The notes: generated from the sequence alone by a model not told the origin. Positions 37,481-44,714 are shown, numbered from the stretch's first letter. The stretch is DNA of 64,000 nt from Gammaproteobacteria bacterium (GCA_029881995.1 JAOULO010000003.1:48196-112195), one strand, 5' to 3'. Program-made: numbers and translations.

Positions 37481-38296
37481 ATGACTTTATGTCTCGCAGC
37501 AATACAAAATAATGAAGTTTACTTACTAGCTGATACATTACTGTCCTACCCAGCAAAAAGTGGGAAAAAGCCATTTCATGGGTTAAAGATTATCTTTATT
37601 GATGCACAAACAGCAATTGCATATGCAGGAACTGCAGAAGAAGTAGCGCAAAGCAGGCTATACGGAATATATAAACAAGGATATAGGGGAGATATAAACA
37701 TCCTTGCTGAACAGATAATTAAAAGCTTTGATGAAGAGGTTGATTTTCTTATAGCACAATCAGGGGAAAAACCAGCTATTGCAAAAGTATCAGGAGGTTC
37801 AAAGTCTGCGCGAGAAACTGAAGGGATTTATTGGATAGGTGATGTTGATGCGGCTCGTTTTGTTGCAAATGCTGATAACAGTGATGTGTATCGATTACAG
37901 GAAAGTCTAAGTAACGCTATAGAGAATTCGGAGTTTGATACAGTAGGTGGACACCCGATAGTAGCAAGGGGAAAAATAGAGGGTTTTAAGTTTATTCCAT
38001 ACATGAAACTTGTATCACCAAAATATTTTTCATTAGAAGAAGGATGGAAGACGGTTGATTTTGGAACATCACAATCCGGTGGGTTTGGCTATACGACGGT
38101 TGTACCAGTAAGAGAAGGTGATAATGGATGGGGTATATTCTATTTTCATGGTATGTTTGGTGAATTTTGGCATATAAACCTTGAATCGAATGTCTGTGAA
38201 ATATTGAAGGCATACGCCAAGAACGTTCAAGAGTTTACAAAAATTATTCAAAAGGAAACTGGCATTGAACTTGAGTATTGTGGGAGCCTAGGGTAG
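37481..38296 (+). CDS. Proteasome-fold Ntn-hydrolase-like protein (first cassette gene)
   Basis: 271 residues. The N-terminus MTLCLAAIQNNEVYLLADT followed by HGLKIIFID and AIAYAGTAEEVAQSRL lines up with HslV and other proteasome-type subunits. If Met is removed, Thr becomes residue 1, Asp (in LLADT) falls exactly at 17 and Lys (in GLKII) at 35, close to the Thr1/Asp17/Lys33 catalytic set. The C-terminal 130 residues are unlike HslV. It could be a peptidase or an amidase of unknown target. It is in a single-gene cassette between the attI-like core and attC 1, three bases after the leader ORF, with low G+C compared with recG or ridA. Confidence 0.65.
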   Translation: MTLCLAAIQNNEVYLLADTLLSYPAKSGKKPFHGLKIIFIDAQTAIAYAGTAEEVAQSRLYGIYKQGYRGDINILAEQIIKSFDEEVDFLIAQSGEKPAIAKVSGGSKSARETEGIYWIGDVDAARFVANADNSDVYRLQESLSNAIENSEFDTVGGHPIVARGKIEGFKFIPYMKLVSPKYFSLEEGWKTVDFGTSQSGGFGYTTVVPVREGDNGWGIFYFHGMFGEFWHINLESNVCEILKAYAKNVQEFTKIIQKETGIELEYCGSLG

Positions 38297-38310
38297 CGGC
38301 AAATAAACTT

Positions 38311-38367
38311 GCCCAACAAGACACTCCAGCCGACGCAAAAACCGCGCGGCTGAGTTTATCGTTAGGC
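38311..38367 (+). other. Integron attC site 1
   Basis: R'' GCCCAAC (38311-38317) and R' GTTAGGC (38361-38367) are in inverted orientation and match RYYYAAC and GTTRRRY. Inside, CTCCAGCCG pairs with CGGCTGAG leaving one unpaired C, the extrahelical base expected of folded attC sites. 57 bases, 14 bases after the stop of the upstream gene. Confidence 0.85.
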
Positions 38368-38373
38368 CCACAA

Positions 38374-38760
38374 ATGATAAATACAGTAAAAACATATACT
38401 GACATTTTGAAACCAAAATGGATGCTATTGTTCATGCTTCCTGTAGTGTGTGGCTTGACTTATATGTCACTGACATTAATAGAGAGCAAGTCATTCCTAT
38501 TAGAGCTAATTAAGTTATTTATTGTTTCAGTAGCAATCATATCTTATGGCGCACTTTTGCTTGTCTGGTTTTTCTCGGGGCCAGGTCCAATGGATCGATT
38601 CTGGGATGAACAAAAACAGGAAAATAATAATATTACCCTTATAGAGGCAGCAAAAAAGAAAATAAATATATTTGCTGCTTATTTAATAATCATTGTCACC
38701 CCTGTTTTTTGTATAGTGGTTATTTACAAGTACTATGTACACTTGTTTAATGTCAATTAA
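38374..38760 (+). CDS. Cassette-encoded membrane protein
   Basis: 128 residues from ATG 38374, seven bases after attC 1; the longer frame reads through attC and is rejected. Three hydrophobic segments (about residues 17-34, 44-66 and 98-120) with a charged middle (GPGPMDRFWDEQKQENNN). No family recognised. The stop is directly followed by attC 2. Confidence 0.75.
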   Translation: MINTVKTYTDILKPKWMLLFMLPVVCGLTYMSLTLIESKSFLLELIKLFIVSVAIISYGALLLVWFFSGPGPMDRFWDEQKQENNNITLIEAAKKKINIFAAYLIIIVTPVFCIVVIYKYYVHLFNVN

Positions 38761-38838
38761 GCCTAACCAGCGCTTCGTGCGGGACCGCCTTACTGCTCCG
38801 CTTCGCTATGCAGGCGGCCCCACAAGCAAGCGTTAGAT
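38761..38838 (+). other. Integron attC site 2
   Basis: R'' GCCTAAC (38761-38767) and R' GTTAGAT (38832-38838). The arms CGCTTCGTG / CACAAGCAAGCG and GGGACCGCC / GGCGGCCCC form a long imperfect stem with unpaired bases, closed by an additional small hairpin of GC-rich bases. 78 bases. G+C is clearly higher than in the flanking genes. Confidence 0.9.
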
Positions 38839-38854
38839 TTAAATAAATAATATT

Positions 38855-39244
38855 ATGCTAAATAAAATGACAGACAACGAATATATAGAAAAAATTATAA
38901 AGAAGTATGTGCGGCGTAAAAAACAAGCAATTATATACGGCGTCATTGGTATTGTTTTAGGAATGACTACATTTATCTCATATATTGAAATCACTGAAAA
39001 AACAAGTGATTATAAAAACACATTATTATCTTTTCTAAAAGAAGGTCGCGAATTAACTGAACACGACATTAGGCTTATAAAAGCAAACAATGAACTTTCA
39101 TACGTTATAGGTACTCGAGTTGGCCAATCATTAAATTCATTTGCTATTGGCTCAGGTATATCAATAGGCTACTGTCTATATTTGCTATTTTGGGCTAGGA
39201 AGGAAAGAATTATTTTAGAGCTATATGAAAAAACAAAAATCTAA
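38855..39244 (+). CDS. Cassette-encoded two-helix membrane protein
   Basis: 129 residues starting MLNKMTDNEYIEKIIKKYV. A basic N-terminus precedes one helix (about 26-43, YGVIGIVLGMTTFISYI), a charged loop of about 55 residues, and a second helix (about 97-114, AIGSGISIGYCLYLLFW). Unknown family. Its last codons overlap the R'' core of attC 3, a common arrangement for cassettes. Confidence 0.7.
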   Translation: MLNKMTDNEYIEKIIKKYVRRKKQAIIYGVIGIVLGMTTFISYIEITEKTSDYKNTLLSFLKEGRELTEHDIRLIKANNELSYVIGTRVGQSLNSFAIGSGISIGYCLYLLFWARKERIILELYEKTKI

Positions 39245-39316
39245 CAATTCAATCGTGTGTGACTGCCAACCCGCCGCTTCGCTTTGGGTTGTCATCCACA
39301 CATTGCAACGTTGGGT
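39239..39316 (+). other. Integron attC site 3
   Basis: R'' ATCTAAC (39239-39245) and R' GTTGGGT (39310-39316). Between them GTGTG...CAACCC pairs with GGGTTG...CACAC, with single unpaired bases on one side and a GC-rich apical loop. 78 bases. The next cassette starts at 39311. Confidence 0.9.
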
Positions 39317-39355
39317 ATAAAGAAAATAAGGAATATTATATTTCGATATTTAGTA

Positions 39356-39580
39356 ATGGCAACTTGCACACCACAATTTCAATCATTTGTTATAGAGACA
39401 TATCAAGCGTTTTTAGAACTTTTTCGGCAGAATGGAAACCTTGAAATAGCTGGACCATTTACAGATAAAACTGATGGTGCTTACTTACTTAAGACCTCTA
39501 ATTATGAAGAGACTCAAGCAAGGTCTGCCAAACTTCAGCGGCCACTTAGCTCAGAGTTGTGTGTCATTAGAAGGAACTGA
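39356..39580 (+). CDS. YCII-related domain protein, short or decayed
   Basis: 74 residues from ATG 39356; the homologous reading seems to begin earlier (FRYLVMATCTPQFQS), so a rare ATT start near 39335 is possible. The core LELFRQNGNLEIAGPFTDKTDGAYLLKTSNYEE is typical of YciI-like proteins. The C-terminal part, where these proteins usually have a conserved VYEW motif, looks shifted or divergent. Possibly a decaying gene. It lies in the cassette after attC 3, four bases before the glutaredoxin-like gene. Confidence 0.5.
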   Translation: MATCTPQFQSFVIETYQAFLELFRQNGNLEIAGPFTDKTDGAYLLKTSNYEETQARSAKLQRPLSSELCVIRRN

Positions 39581-39583
39581 AAA

Positions 39584-39913
39584 ATGAAAAAATTATTTGT
39601 AATACTTACTGTGCTATTTATCATCCAAAAATGGGATGTAATTAGTGCCTATATCAATCCTAATCCAGATTATGGCGAGCAACAGAATGAGGAAGTCATT
39701 CTGTATGCTACATCCTGGTGTGGTTATTGTGCTAAAACACGAGCATTTATGGAAGACAAAGGAATATCCTATTATGAGTACAATATAGAGGAATCTACCG
39801 AGGGGCATCGACAATTTAAATCGCTTGGTGGCAACGGTGTGCCTTTATTGCTGGTAAATGGAAATGTAATTAAAGGATATAATCCAAAATTAATACTGAA
39901 ATATTTAGACTGA
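39584..39913 (+). CDS. Membrane-anchored or exported glutaredoxin-like protein
   Basis: 109 residues. A hydrophobic N-terminal segment (about 4-15) or signal, then a glutaredoxin fold: VILYATSWCGYCAKTRAFM with CGYC, GISYYEYNIEES, and the cis-Pro and GG elements NGVPLLLVNGNVIKGYNP. It would reduce disulfides or mixed glutathione disulfides outside the cytoplasm, if exported. No attC follows it, so cassette boundaries after this point are unclear. Confidence 0.8.
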   Translation: MKKLFVILTVLFIIQKWDVISAYINPNPDYGEQQNEEVILYATSWCGYCAKTRAFMEDKGISYYEYNIEESTEGHRQFKSLGGNGVPLLLVNGNVIKGYNPKLILKYLD

Positions 39914-39969
39914 ACTGGAAGTCTCGCGTAAGCTGGCTAGCCCTAAGTCGGAAAATGTGAAAACGAAGC

Positions 39970-40173
39970 ATGTATTTCATCTCTGTTAACCATACCATTG
40001 CAGTCACTGATTGCTGGCTCAATAGCATTGTGGGGAACATCGTATATTGGTTTGAAAAAGAAGGGGCATGCTTATTAAAAGGCAAATCACAAAAGGAAAA
40101 ACTAACAAAACACTTCGGTGAAAAATTCATATATTACGCAGAGCAAAACATTAGCATAATCTGTCATGAGTAA
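39970..40173 (+). CDS. Possible small protein, 67 residues
   Basis: Starts ATG 39970 (MYFISVNHTIAVTDCWLN) and ends inside the first bases of the next gene (8-base overlap). It has Lys-rich and hydrophobic parts but no signal or motif I recognise. Kept because it fills the gap between two genes on the same strand. It could be chance. Confidence 0.3.
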   Translation: MYFISVNHTIAVTDCWLNSIVGNIVYWFEKEGACLLKGKSQKEKLTKHFGEKFIYYAEQNISIICHE

Positions 40174-40504
40174 GCCATATAAAATTATATTCGCTCTCTG
40201 TTTATCATTTTCAATGCAAACATGGGGACAGACTCCAGCAGTATCTGATCCCGCATATGAATTTGTAAAGCAGCTATCTGCTCATCAAAAGTTTGAATCG
40301 ACTGACTGGAAAAATTGGAGTTATAGTTATGATAAGCAACCCGAAGGAGGTTATATAAATCGCTTTGAGCTCGATGCTATGAATGCGTGGCACCCTTATA
40401 ATCCAGGTTTTAAAGTTCAGCATCAACATAATGACCCCATAAGTGCAGCTGAAATCGCAGAACTTGATACATTTTCTATTCGATTCAGAAAAAAACTGGC
40501 GTGA
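40166..40504 (+). CDS. Exported protein of unknown function
   Basis: 112 residues with a signal peptide (about 1-21, MSKPYKIIFALCLSFSMQTWG). The mature part is polar with many aromatic residues (DWKNWSYSYDK, AWHPYNPGF). The C-terminus runs into a membrane-protein frame at 40443 in another register. One ancestral gene broken by a frameshift near 40490 is possible. Confidence 0.5.
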   Translation: MSKPYKIIFALCLSFSMQTWGQTPAVSDPAYEFVKQLSAHQKFESTDWKNWSYSYDKQPEGGYINRFELDAMNAWHPYNPGFKVQHQHNDPISAAEIAELDTFSIRFRKKLA

Positions 40505-40760
40505 GTGGTCCAGTAACCTATTGTTCATTATCTTGTTGATATTCGGTTTCTTGTCTCTGCCTGCCCCTGAGGAAATAGAAAACAAATTGCATCAGTGGCA
40601 AATAATACTGCCAATTATCACACCTATCATTTATGGATTATACGAATGGGCAATACCCGGACACGCAAATATAAGAATTGATCTATTTTTCATCTATCCT
40701 TTAATGTTATTTATTTTTATCATGGGGATAATACGCTGGAAAAAAGTGATACGCTCGTAA
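40443..40760 (+). CDS. Three-helix membrane protein, start uncertain
   Basis: Up to 105 residues from GTG 40443, with TTG 40464 as another start; both overlap the previous gene. Hydrophobic segments at about residues 25-40 (NLLFIILLIFGFLSL), 52-68 and 80-97, and a basic end (RWKKVIRS). Function unknown. The 61-base overlap makes a coupled start or a frameshift relic plausible. Confidence 0.42.
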   Translation: MQLKSQNLIHFLFDSEKNWREWSSNLLFIILLIFGFLSLPAPEEIENKLHQWQIILPIITPIIYGLYEWAIPGHANIRIDLFFIYPLMLFIFIMGIIRWKKVIRS

Positions 40761-40945
40761 ATGATCATTTGTGGACAACAAAATTCATAGTTATATTAAA
40801 CCAAATTGAATCGACCGGAATACGACTTCCATAAGTTAAAGAAAGCCAACAAGGAAATTCAACACGGACAATTATTTCAATAAACAAAAACCTTTCATTG
40901 AAGAAATATCGGTTAATTGCGACGTTTTACGAAACAGGAAAGACA

Positions 40946-41269
40946 TTGAGAATAGTTATTTTCATATTTTTAATTTTATTATCAAATATGTCCCTTGCAT
41001 GTAAATGCATTGGGCCCGACAAATATGACTCAATATTTACAGGTATGGTGACAGATATAAAGATTAACTCTGATGACGAATTTAGTCAGACAGTGTCATT
41101 TAGTTCTATCAAGCTTATTCAAGGTATACCTTTAAAATACAATGAAATACATAACCCTAATGTTGCACTATGTGGCTATAATTTTAAAATTGGATTTACC
41201 TATAAAGTTTTTGTTGTTAATGAACCAAGACCGCATACAAAATATTGTTATGGAACTAAATCTCAATAA
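40946..41269 (+). CDS. Small exported Cys-rich protein, TIMP/netrin-like N-terminus
   Basis: 107 residues from TTG 40946, which has AGGAAAG just upstream; the longer TTG frame at 40898 is less likely. A clear signal peptide (IVIFIFLILLSNMSLA) gives a mature start at CKCIGPDKYDSIFTGMVTDI. A Cys-x-Cys pair at the mature N-terminus followed by a beta-strand with F-x-G is the hallmark of TIMP/NTR-like domains, where the first Cys can chelate a metalloprotease zinc. Two more cysteines (CGYNF, KYCYG) could make the two disulfides. Assignment is by pattern only. Confidence 0.5.
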   Translation: MRIVIFIFLILLSNMSLACKCIGPDKYDSIFTGMVTDIKINSDDEFSQTVSFSSIKLIQGIPLKYNEIHNPNVALCGYNFKIGFTYKVFVVNEPRPHTKYCYGTKSQ

Positions 41270-41412
41270 AACGTACATCAAGGTCATCAACCATGACCAC
41301 CATGAGCTTCGGCCTAAACTACTAGCCTACACTCACGGCAGTATATTATCACATCGTTATATTACATTCTTGTTTTGTAAGTTTGAAATGGTGGAAAAGT
41401 GAGAGACTAAAC

Positions 41413-41721
41413 ATGAGTATTTGGATGCGTTTCTTTGAGATGTTTCTTGCTATTGTGATTGCTTGGTTTGTTGCTGTTATTATCATCGCATTATCAAAAT
41501 CAGACGTAACGTATGCTTTAGCAAACGCATATGATTTCGTTGTTACGCACGTAGAATCAATTGGGATTAATAATAGTTCTAAAATTATTTCACCTATACT
41601 CTTGTTGTTAGGAATTATCGGATTATTTATAAAGGAAAATGAAATACGTAGAATATTATTCCAATTAGTATCAATAGTTTGGGTATTTTTTGGATTTTTG
41701 TATGTAGCTGGAGTAAACTAG
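41413..41721 (+). CDS. Small membrane protein of unknown function
   Basis: 102 residues from ATG 41413 (MSIWMRFFEMFLAIVIAWF). Three hydrophobic segments: about 8-30, 53-72 and 80-101. Nothing else recognisable. It is on the same strand as its neighbours, with 143 bases of non-coding sequence upstream (41270-41412) that show nothing but a weak GGTCAT/ATGACC dyad. Confidence 0.55.
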   Translation: MSIWMRFFEMFLAIVIAWFVAVIIIALSKSDVTYALANAYDFVVTHVESIGINNSSKIISPILLLLGIIGLFIKENEIRRILFQLVSIVWVFFGFLYVAGVN

Positions 41722-41811
41722 GCATGTTTATTATGCAATAAAACAAATCTCTCAAGGATCGTGATGTGCTAAAGTGCGTCCGTAGCTCAACCGTTAGCAT
41801 TGCTTAAGGTT

Positions 41812-42013
41812 ATGGAGCGCAAACTTAGATTAATTACTTACCCGATCGGACTGGTGTAGTTACTCATCATCGCTGCACTCATCAATTTTTTGGTTTTCAT
41901 TACCTCCATTTTCTTCCGAAAACCGTCTAATTGAGTACGTTAGAGATGGGAATATTCAAATGGATGAGGAAACGATTCATTCAAGAGTAGACGCCAATAA
42001 ACCATGGAAATAG
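41812..42013 (+). pseudogene. Probable decayed small membrane-protein gene
   Basis: Reading from ATG 41812: MERKLRLITYPIGLV, a TAG, then LLIIAALINFLVFITS, a frame change, and PPFSSENRLIEYVRDGNIQ to a TAG at 42011-42013. The hydrophobic helix continues smoothly across the stop, and the second frame is polar and protein-like. This suggests one gene broken by a stop and a frameshift. No homologue is recognised. It occupies most of the 362-base gap 41722-42083; the rest shows nothing firm. Confidence 0.35.
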
Positions 42014-42083
42014 CGTGATATGTTATCAAAGGCAGAAAGCTGTGCTTTAACGTTAAAAGACATGATTATCGTTGGAGAATCTT

Positions 42084-42497
42084 TTGAAGTATAATATTTT
42101 CTTATTATTCGTTTTTACATGCGTCGTTGGTTGCAGCAAAGAACCTACCCCCACCCAACTCGATATAGTTGATCGTCTAATTCAAGAACAAATTGATGTC
42201 TCGTACAATGAACCGAACTTTAATGCTGCAAAAGCTATTCTTTCAAAATCTGGTAAGACTGTTAAAGAAGCAACAGAACGGAATAAAAAACAATACACTG
42301 AAATACATAACTATCTCGTTACATTACAAAGTAAACCATATAAAGATAAAAAATCATGGGCTATAACTTATTTAGAAATAACGATAAACCACTCGGAAAG
42401 CATAATAAAATCATTAGATACATCTGACAAAGAAAATAAAGAGTTATTTCTTTTGCATGAACAGAGAAAAAAATGGCTAACCACCCTAAAAGAATAA
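42084..42497 (+). CDS. Small helical lipoprotein
   Basis: 137 residues from TTG 42084, six bases after GGAG; this start gives a clean signal peptide (MKYNIFLLFVFTCVVGC) with lipobox VVGC. The mature part is Lys- and Glu-rich and probably all-helical (LIQEQIDVSYNEPNFNAAKAI). No family recognised. Followed at 42530 by the ridA-derived repeat. Confidence 0.65.
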   Translation: MKYNIFLLFVFTCVVGCSKEPTPTQLDIVDRLIQEQIDVSYNEPNFNAAKAILSKSGKTVKEATERNKKQYTEIHNYLVTLQSKPYKDKKSWAITYLEITINHSESIIKSLDTSDKENKELFLLHEQRKKWLTTLKE

Positions 42498-42529
42498 GTC
42501 TTCAAACAATATAGTCAACACTACAGGGG

Positions 42530-42610
42530 CTCAGGTACCAGTCGAATCTGGTGGGAATAGGCCCCAATTGTCTGCGGCGCCTGGTCAGTATGAATGATCT
42601 CTCTGCTCAT
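42530..42610 (-). pseudogene. ridA N-terminal fragment
   Basis: Reading from ATG 42610: [19 protein letters not shown] then HQIRLVPE, where sequence similarity ends. Compared with the intact ridA, 12 codons are deleted in frame, and the protein stops matching after codon 39 of the parent. The remaining codons differ by both synonymous and replacement changes. It is not a functional deaminase. Confidence 0.85.
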
Positions 42611-42823
42611 TATTCACCTCAAATAACCAAAATAGAATTACTCAATATTACGATTTTTAGTGGTTGTTATGTAACCATAACAATTACAAATTGTACTAGA
42701 AAGCTTAATAATTAAGCAGTCACAACAAAGCGTTTTATGTTAAAAAGGGAGCAGAATATATGGATATGTCCGATTTTCAGCTAAATCGAATATTAGCAGA
42801 CATATCGTCTAAAACCGTTAGAA
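42530..42823. repeat. Direct repeat copy B: ridA 5' fragment, leader and attI-like core
   Basis: Same order as copy A: ridA N-terminal codons (42530-42610, minus strand), about 145 bases of leader, AAAAAGGGAG, small-ORF start, and a core GTTAGAA (42817-42823). The core's lead-in GTCTAAAACC is close to the attI1 end. The last base breaks the GTTRRRY rule. Substitutions relative to copy A are spread through the whole length, so the duplication is old or was acquired from a relative. Confidence 0.88.
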
Positions 42824-42906
42824 GGTATGAGAAACATGGTATACGGAAAAATTCTAATCATACTGACATGCTTATATTTTACCGCTTCTTGTTCAAAACA
42901 ATATGA
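42760..42906 (+). CDS. Leader peptide ORF crossing the attI-like core, copy B
   Basis: 48 codons from ATG 42760 (GGGAG eight bases upstream), starting MDMSDFQLNRILADISS. After the core at 42817 the frame runs on in unrelated sequence and overlaps the next gene. It is the counterpart of the ORF at 37370, and shows how the leader frame gains a new tail from whatever is joined to the core. Confidence 0.42.
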   Translation: MDMSDFQLNRILADISSKTVRRYEKHGIRKNSNHTDMLIFYRFLFKTI

Positions 42907-43207
42907 AGTTAATGTGAAAGAACAAAAAGACTCCTGGGAGCAACAATTTGTGGCATCTAGCATGCCTTATAGTGGTTCTTCGCTTAAAGTCGATGTAATT
43001 GGGAATGTAAATGGTGTTGCACTAATATCTGCTTATCCATCGTCTCAACATGTTGAGAGCATAAAAAGCACGACAGTAGGCCCTGGAAAATTTGTATTTT
43101 CACTTGAGGAATTAGAATACTGGAATAAATCTGTACTATTAAAGTACGAGCCTGAAGCCAACGTAGTTGGTTCATTTAGTATAAAGGTTAAATTTGATGG
43201 AAAATAA
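42827..43207 (+). CDS. Small lipoprotein behind the second core
   Basis: 126 residues; ATG 42827 or 42836 may be used. Signal peptide with lipobox TASC (about Cys 22), then a beta-rich domain (LKVDVIGNVNGVALISAYPSS, GPGKFVFSLEELEYW). Unknown family. Its start is inside the leader ORF, four bases after the core, so it would be the first cassette gene of the second run. Confidence 0.65.
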   Translation: MRNMVYGKILIILTCLYFTASCSKQYEVNVKEQKDSWEQQFVASSMPYSGSSLKVDVIGNVNGVALISAYPSSQHVESIKSTTVGPGKFVFSLEELEYWNKSVLLKYEPEANVVGSFSIKVKFDGK

Positions 43208-43212
43208 AATTC

Positions 43213-43266
43213 TTCTAACAAAACGCTCAAGCCAGCGTACAAAAAGCATGCTCGACTTAGCTTGAC
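43213..43266 (+). other. Degenerate attC-like sequence
   Basis: TTCTAACAAAACGC at 43213 resembles the left end of many attC sites, and TCAAGC / GCTTGA form an inverted pair about 26 bases apart. The R'' core lacks the initial purine and no GTTRRRY was found on the right. It may be a decayed site after the cassette gene ending at 43207. Confidence 0.35.
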
Positions 43267-43279
43267 TCTATAAGGAAAA

Positions 43280-43684
43280 ATGAAAAAACATAACATACTC
43301 TTAACATCAGCTTTTTGCATCACCTTTATGTTATCTGCGTGTAAAGAGGCAACGCCTATTGATCAAGCTTCTTTTAAAAGCCTGTGGGAGGAGTCTCGTA
43401 ATCATTCTGCAGTTTCATGGTGGTATGCAGGCGAGTCAGAGGATTATTATCTAATCATAGAAAAATGGCCAGCTAAAAGTAATTTATACAAAGTTTCTAA
43501 GCACGCGATAACCATAAAAGGTATACCGCAGTTTCAAGGCAACTCAGGCAATAAGCCTATTAATCTAAAGAACCACAATATTGTTTTAACTAAGCCAACT
43601 CACAACAAGTTATTTGTGTGTGATAGTCGAATGTACTGCGCGCTTAGTCCGCACCCACAATTATATTGTTATAAGTTATTATGA
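43280..43684 (+). CDS. Small lipoprotein of unknown function
   Basis: 134 residues with lipobox LSAC (about Cys 21). The mature part has aromatic and Lys-rich strands (SAVSWWYAGESEDYYLIIEKW) and three more cysteines near the C-terminus. No domain known. Its stop overlaps the ATG of the next (broken) gene by four bases, a sign of an operon. Confidence 0.68.
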   Translation: MKKHNILLTSAFCITFMLSACKEATPIDQASFKSLWEESRNHSAVSWWYAGESEDYYLIIEKWPAKSNLYKVSKHAITIKGIPQFQGNSGNKPINLKNHNIVLTKPTHNKLFVCDSRMYCALSPHPQLYCYKLL

Positions 43685-44069
43685 AATATTCATTATTAAT
43701 ATCGTTTCTGTGTTTATTACAGCTGGCCCATGCTGAAACAACACCTTTTTTTAAACCGAGCGAATTTAGTCAGTGGCATAATCCAAACAAATTTACTCAG
43801 ATTTTAAAGATATCCCAAAGGACAAATACCCAGTTATTATTGAAAGTGCTAATTTAGTGGGTGATGGAGTTGTTTTTCGAGTGCTTGTCAGGCCAAAACC
43901 GAACAAGAATTTTGAATCTCGCTATATTTATTACGTCAATACGAACGAGTTCATCAGGGCGAACGATAAATTTAGCCAACTTGGTTTTATATTAATACAC
44001 CATCAAGTAATACAATTAATGCTTGATAAATCTCATCAAGCCACATGGGTAAAAAATGACTTACAATAA
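43681..44069 (+). pseudogene. Exported-protein gene broken by a frameshift
   Basis: From ATG 43681: signal peptide MKYSLLISFLCLLQLAHA, then ETTPFFKPSEFSQWHNPNKFTQ. At about 43800 the coding sense passes to another frame (DFKDIPKDKYPVIIESANLVGDGVVF), which continues to the stop at 44069. A single-base change restores one protein of about 129 residues. It could be a sequencing error. Unknown family; coupled to the lipoprotein upstream. Confidence 0.65.
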
Positions 44070-44120
44070 ATCAACTAACTGGAACAGCTTTATCTGCCTC
44101 CGACTTTAATCGTCAACATC

Positions 44121-44615
44121 ATGAATAAGACAATCACGCCTATCTTTTTAACTCTACTCACCTTTGACATTGGTGCAGAAGAGCTTGATAAACGTAACTG
44201 CATTTCACAAATTGAGAAAACATATGGGCACATTGAACAACAAATACACAGGATTAATTCACGATTTGAGAAACTAGTTATTTCTTCAGGGGTTGAAGCA
44301 AAACTGCACAAATATTACGAATCTGCAGGCGACACACAAGCATTGTGCTACTTTGATAAAACAATACGCAAAAATAGTAAAATATTTTTACAAGGCATCA
44401 ACAATAAACGCATATCTGAAATTAACCATATCAGATCACAAAAAAAGTTTGATACCGCTGCCTGCTCCAAGCATATTAAATACCTGGAAAAAGAAGCTCA
44501 GCAACTCCCAGCACGATGGGAAAACTCATGGCAAAAGGTCATCTCCAAAGCTAATAAGAATTTATTATTTTACTCTACCATGGAATCTGCTGAAAAAATG
44601 CATAAAAATCACTAA
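44121..44615 (+). CDS. Exported helical protein of unknown function
   Basis: 164 residues with a short signal-like N-terminus (MNKTITPIFLTLLTFDIGAEE). The rest is mostly helical and basic, with four cysteines (NCISQIE, LCYFDK, AACSKH). No family recognised. Confidence 0.6.
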   Translation: MNKTITPIFLTLLTFDIGAEELDKRNCISQIEKTYGHIEQQIHRINSRFEKLVISSGVEAKLHKYYESAGDTQALCYFDKTIRKNSKIFLQGINNKRISEINHIRSQKKFDTAACSKHIKYLEKEAQQLPARWENSWQKVISKANKNLLFYSTMESAEKMHKNH

Positions 44616-44714
44616 GCTTTTATCTATATTTAAAATAGCCAAATTAACTGACAACAAATGGCAACGATAACAAACAGGGATATAATTAAAAACATTCAAC
44701 AACGGAGTGTCTTA

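Noticed and set aside
41801..41807. GTTAGCA as another attC core
   Set aside because: The last base does not fit GTTRRRY and no RYYYAAC partner with a stem was found upstream.
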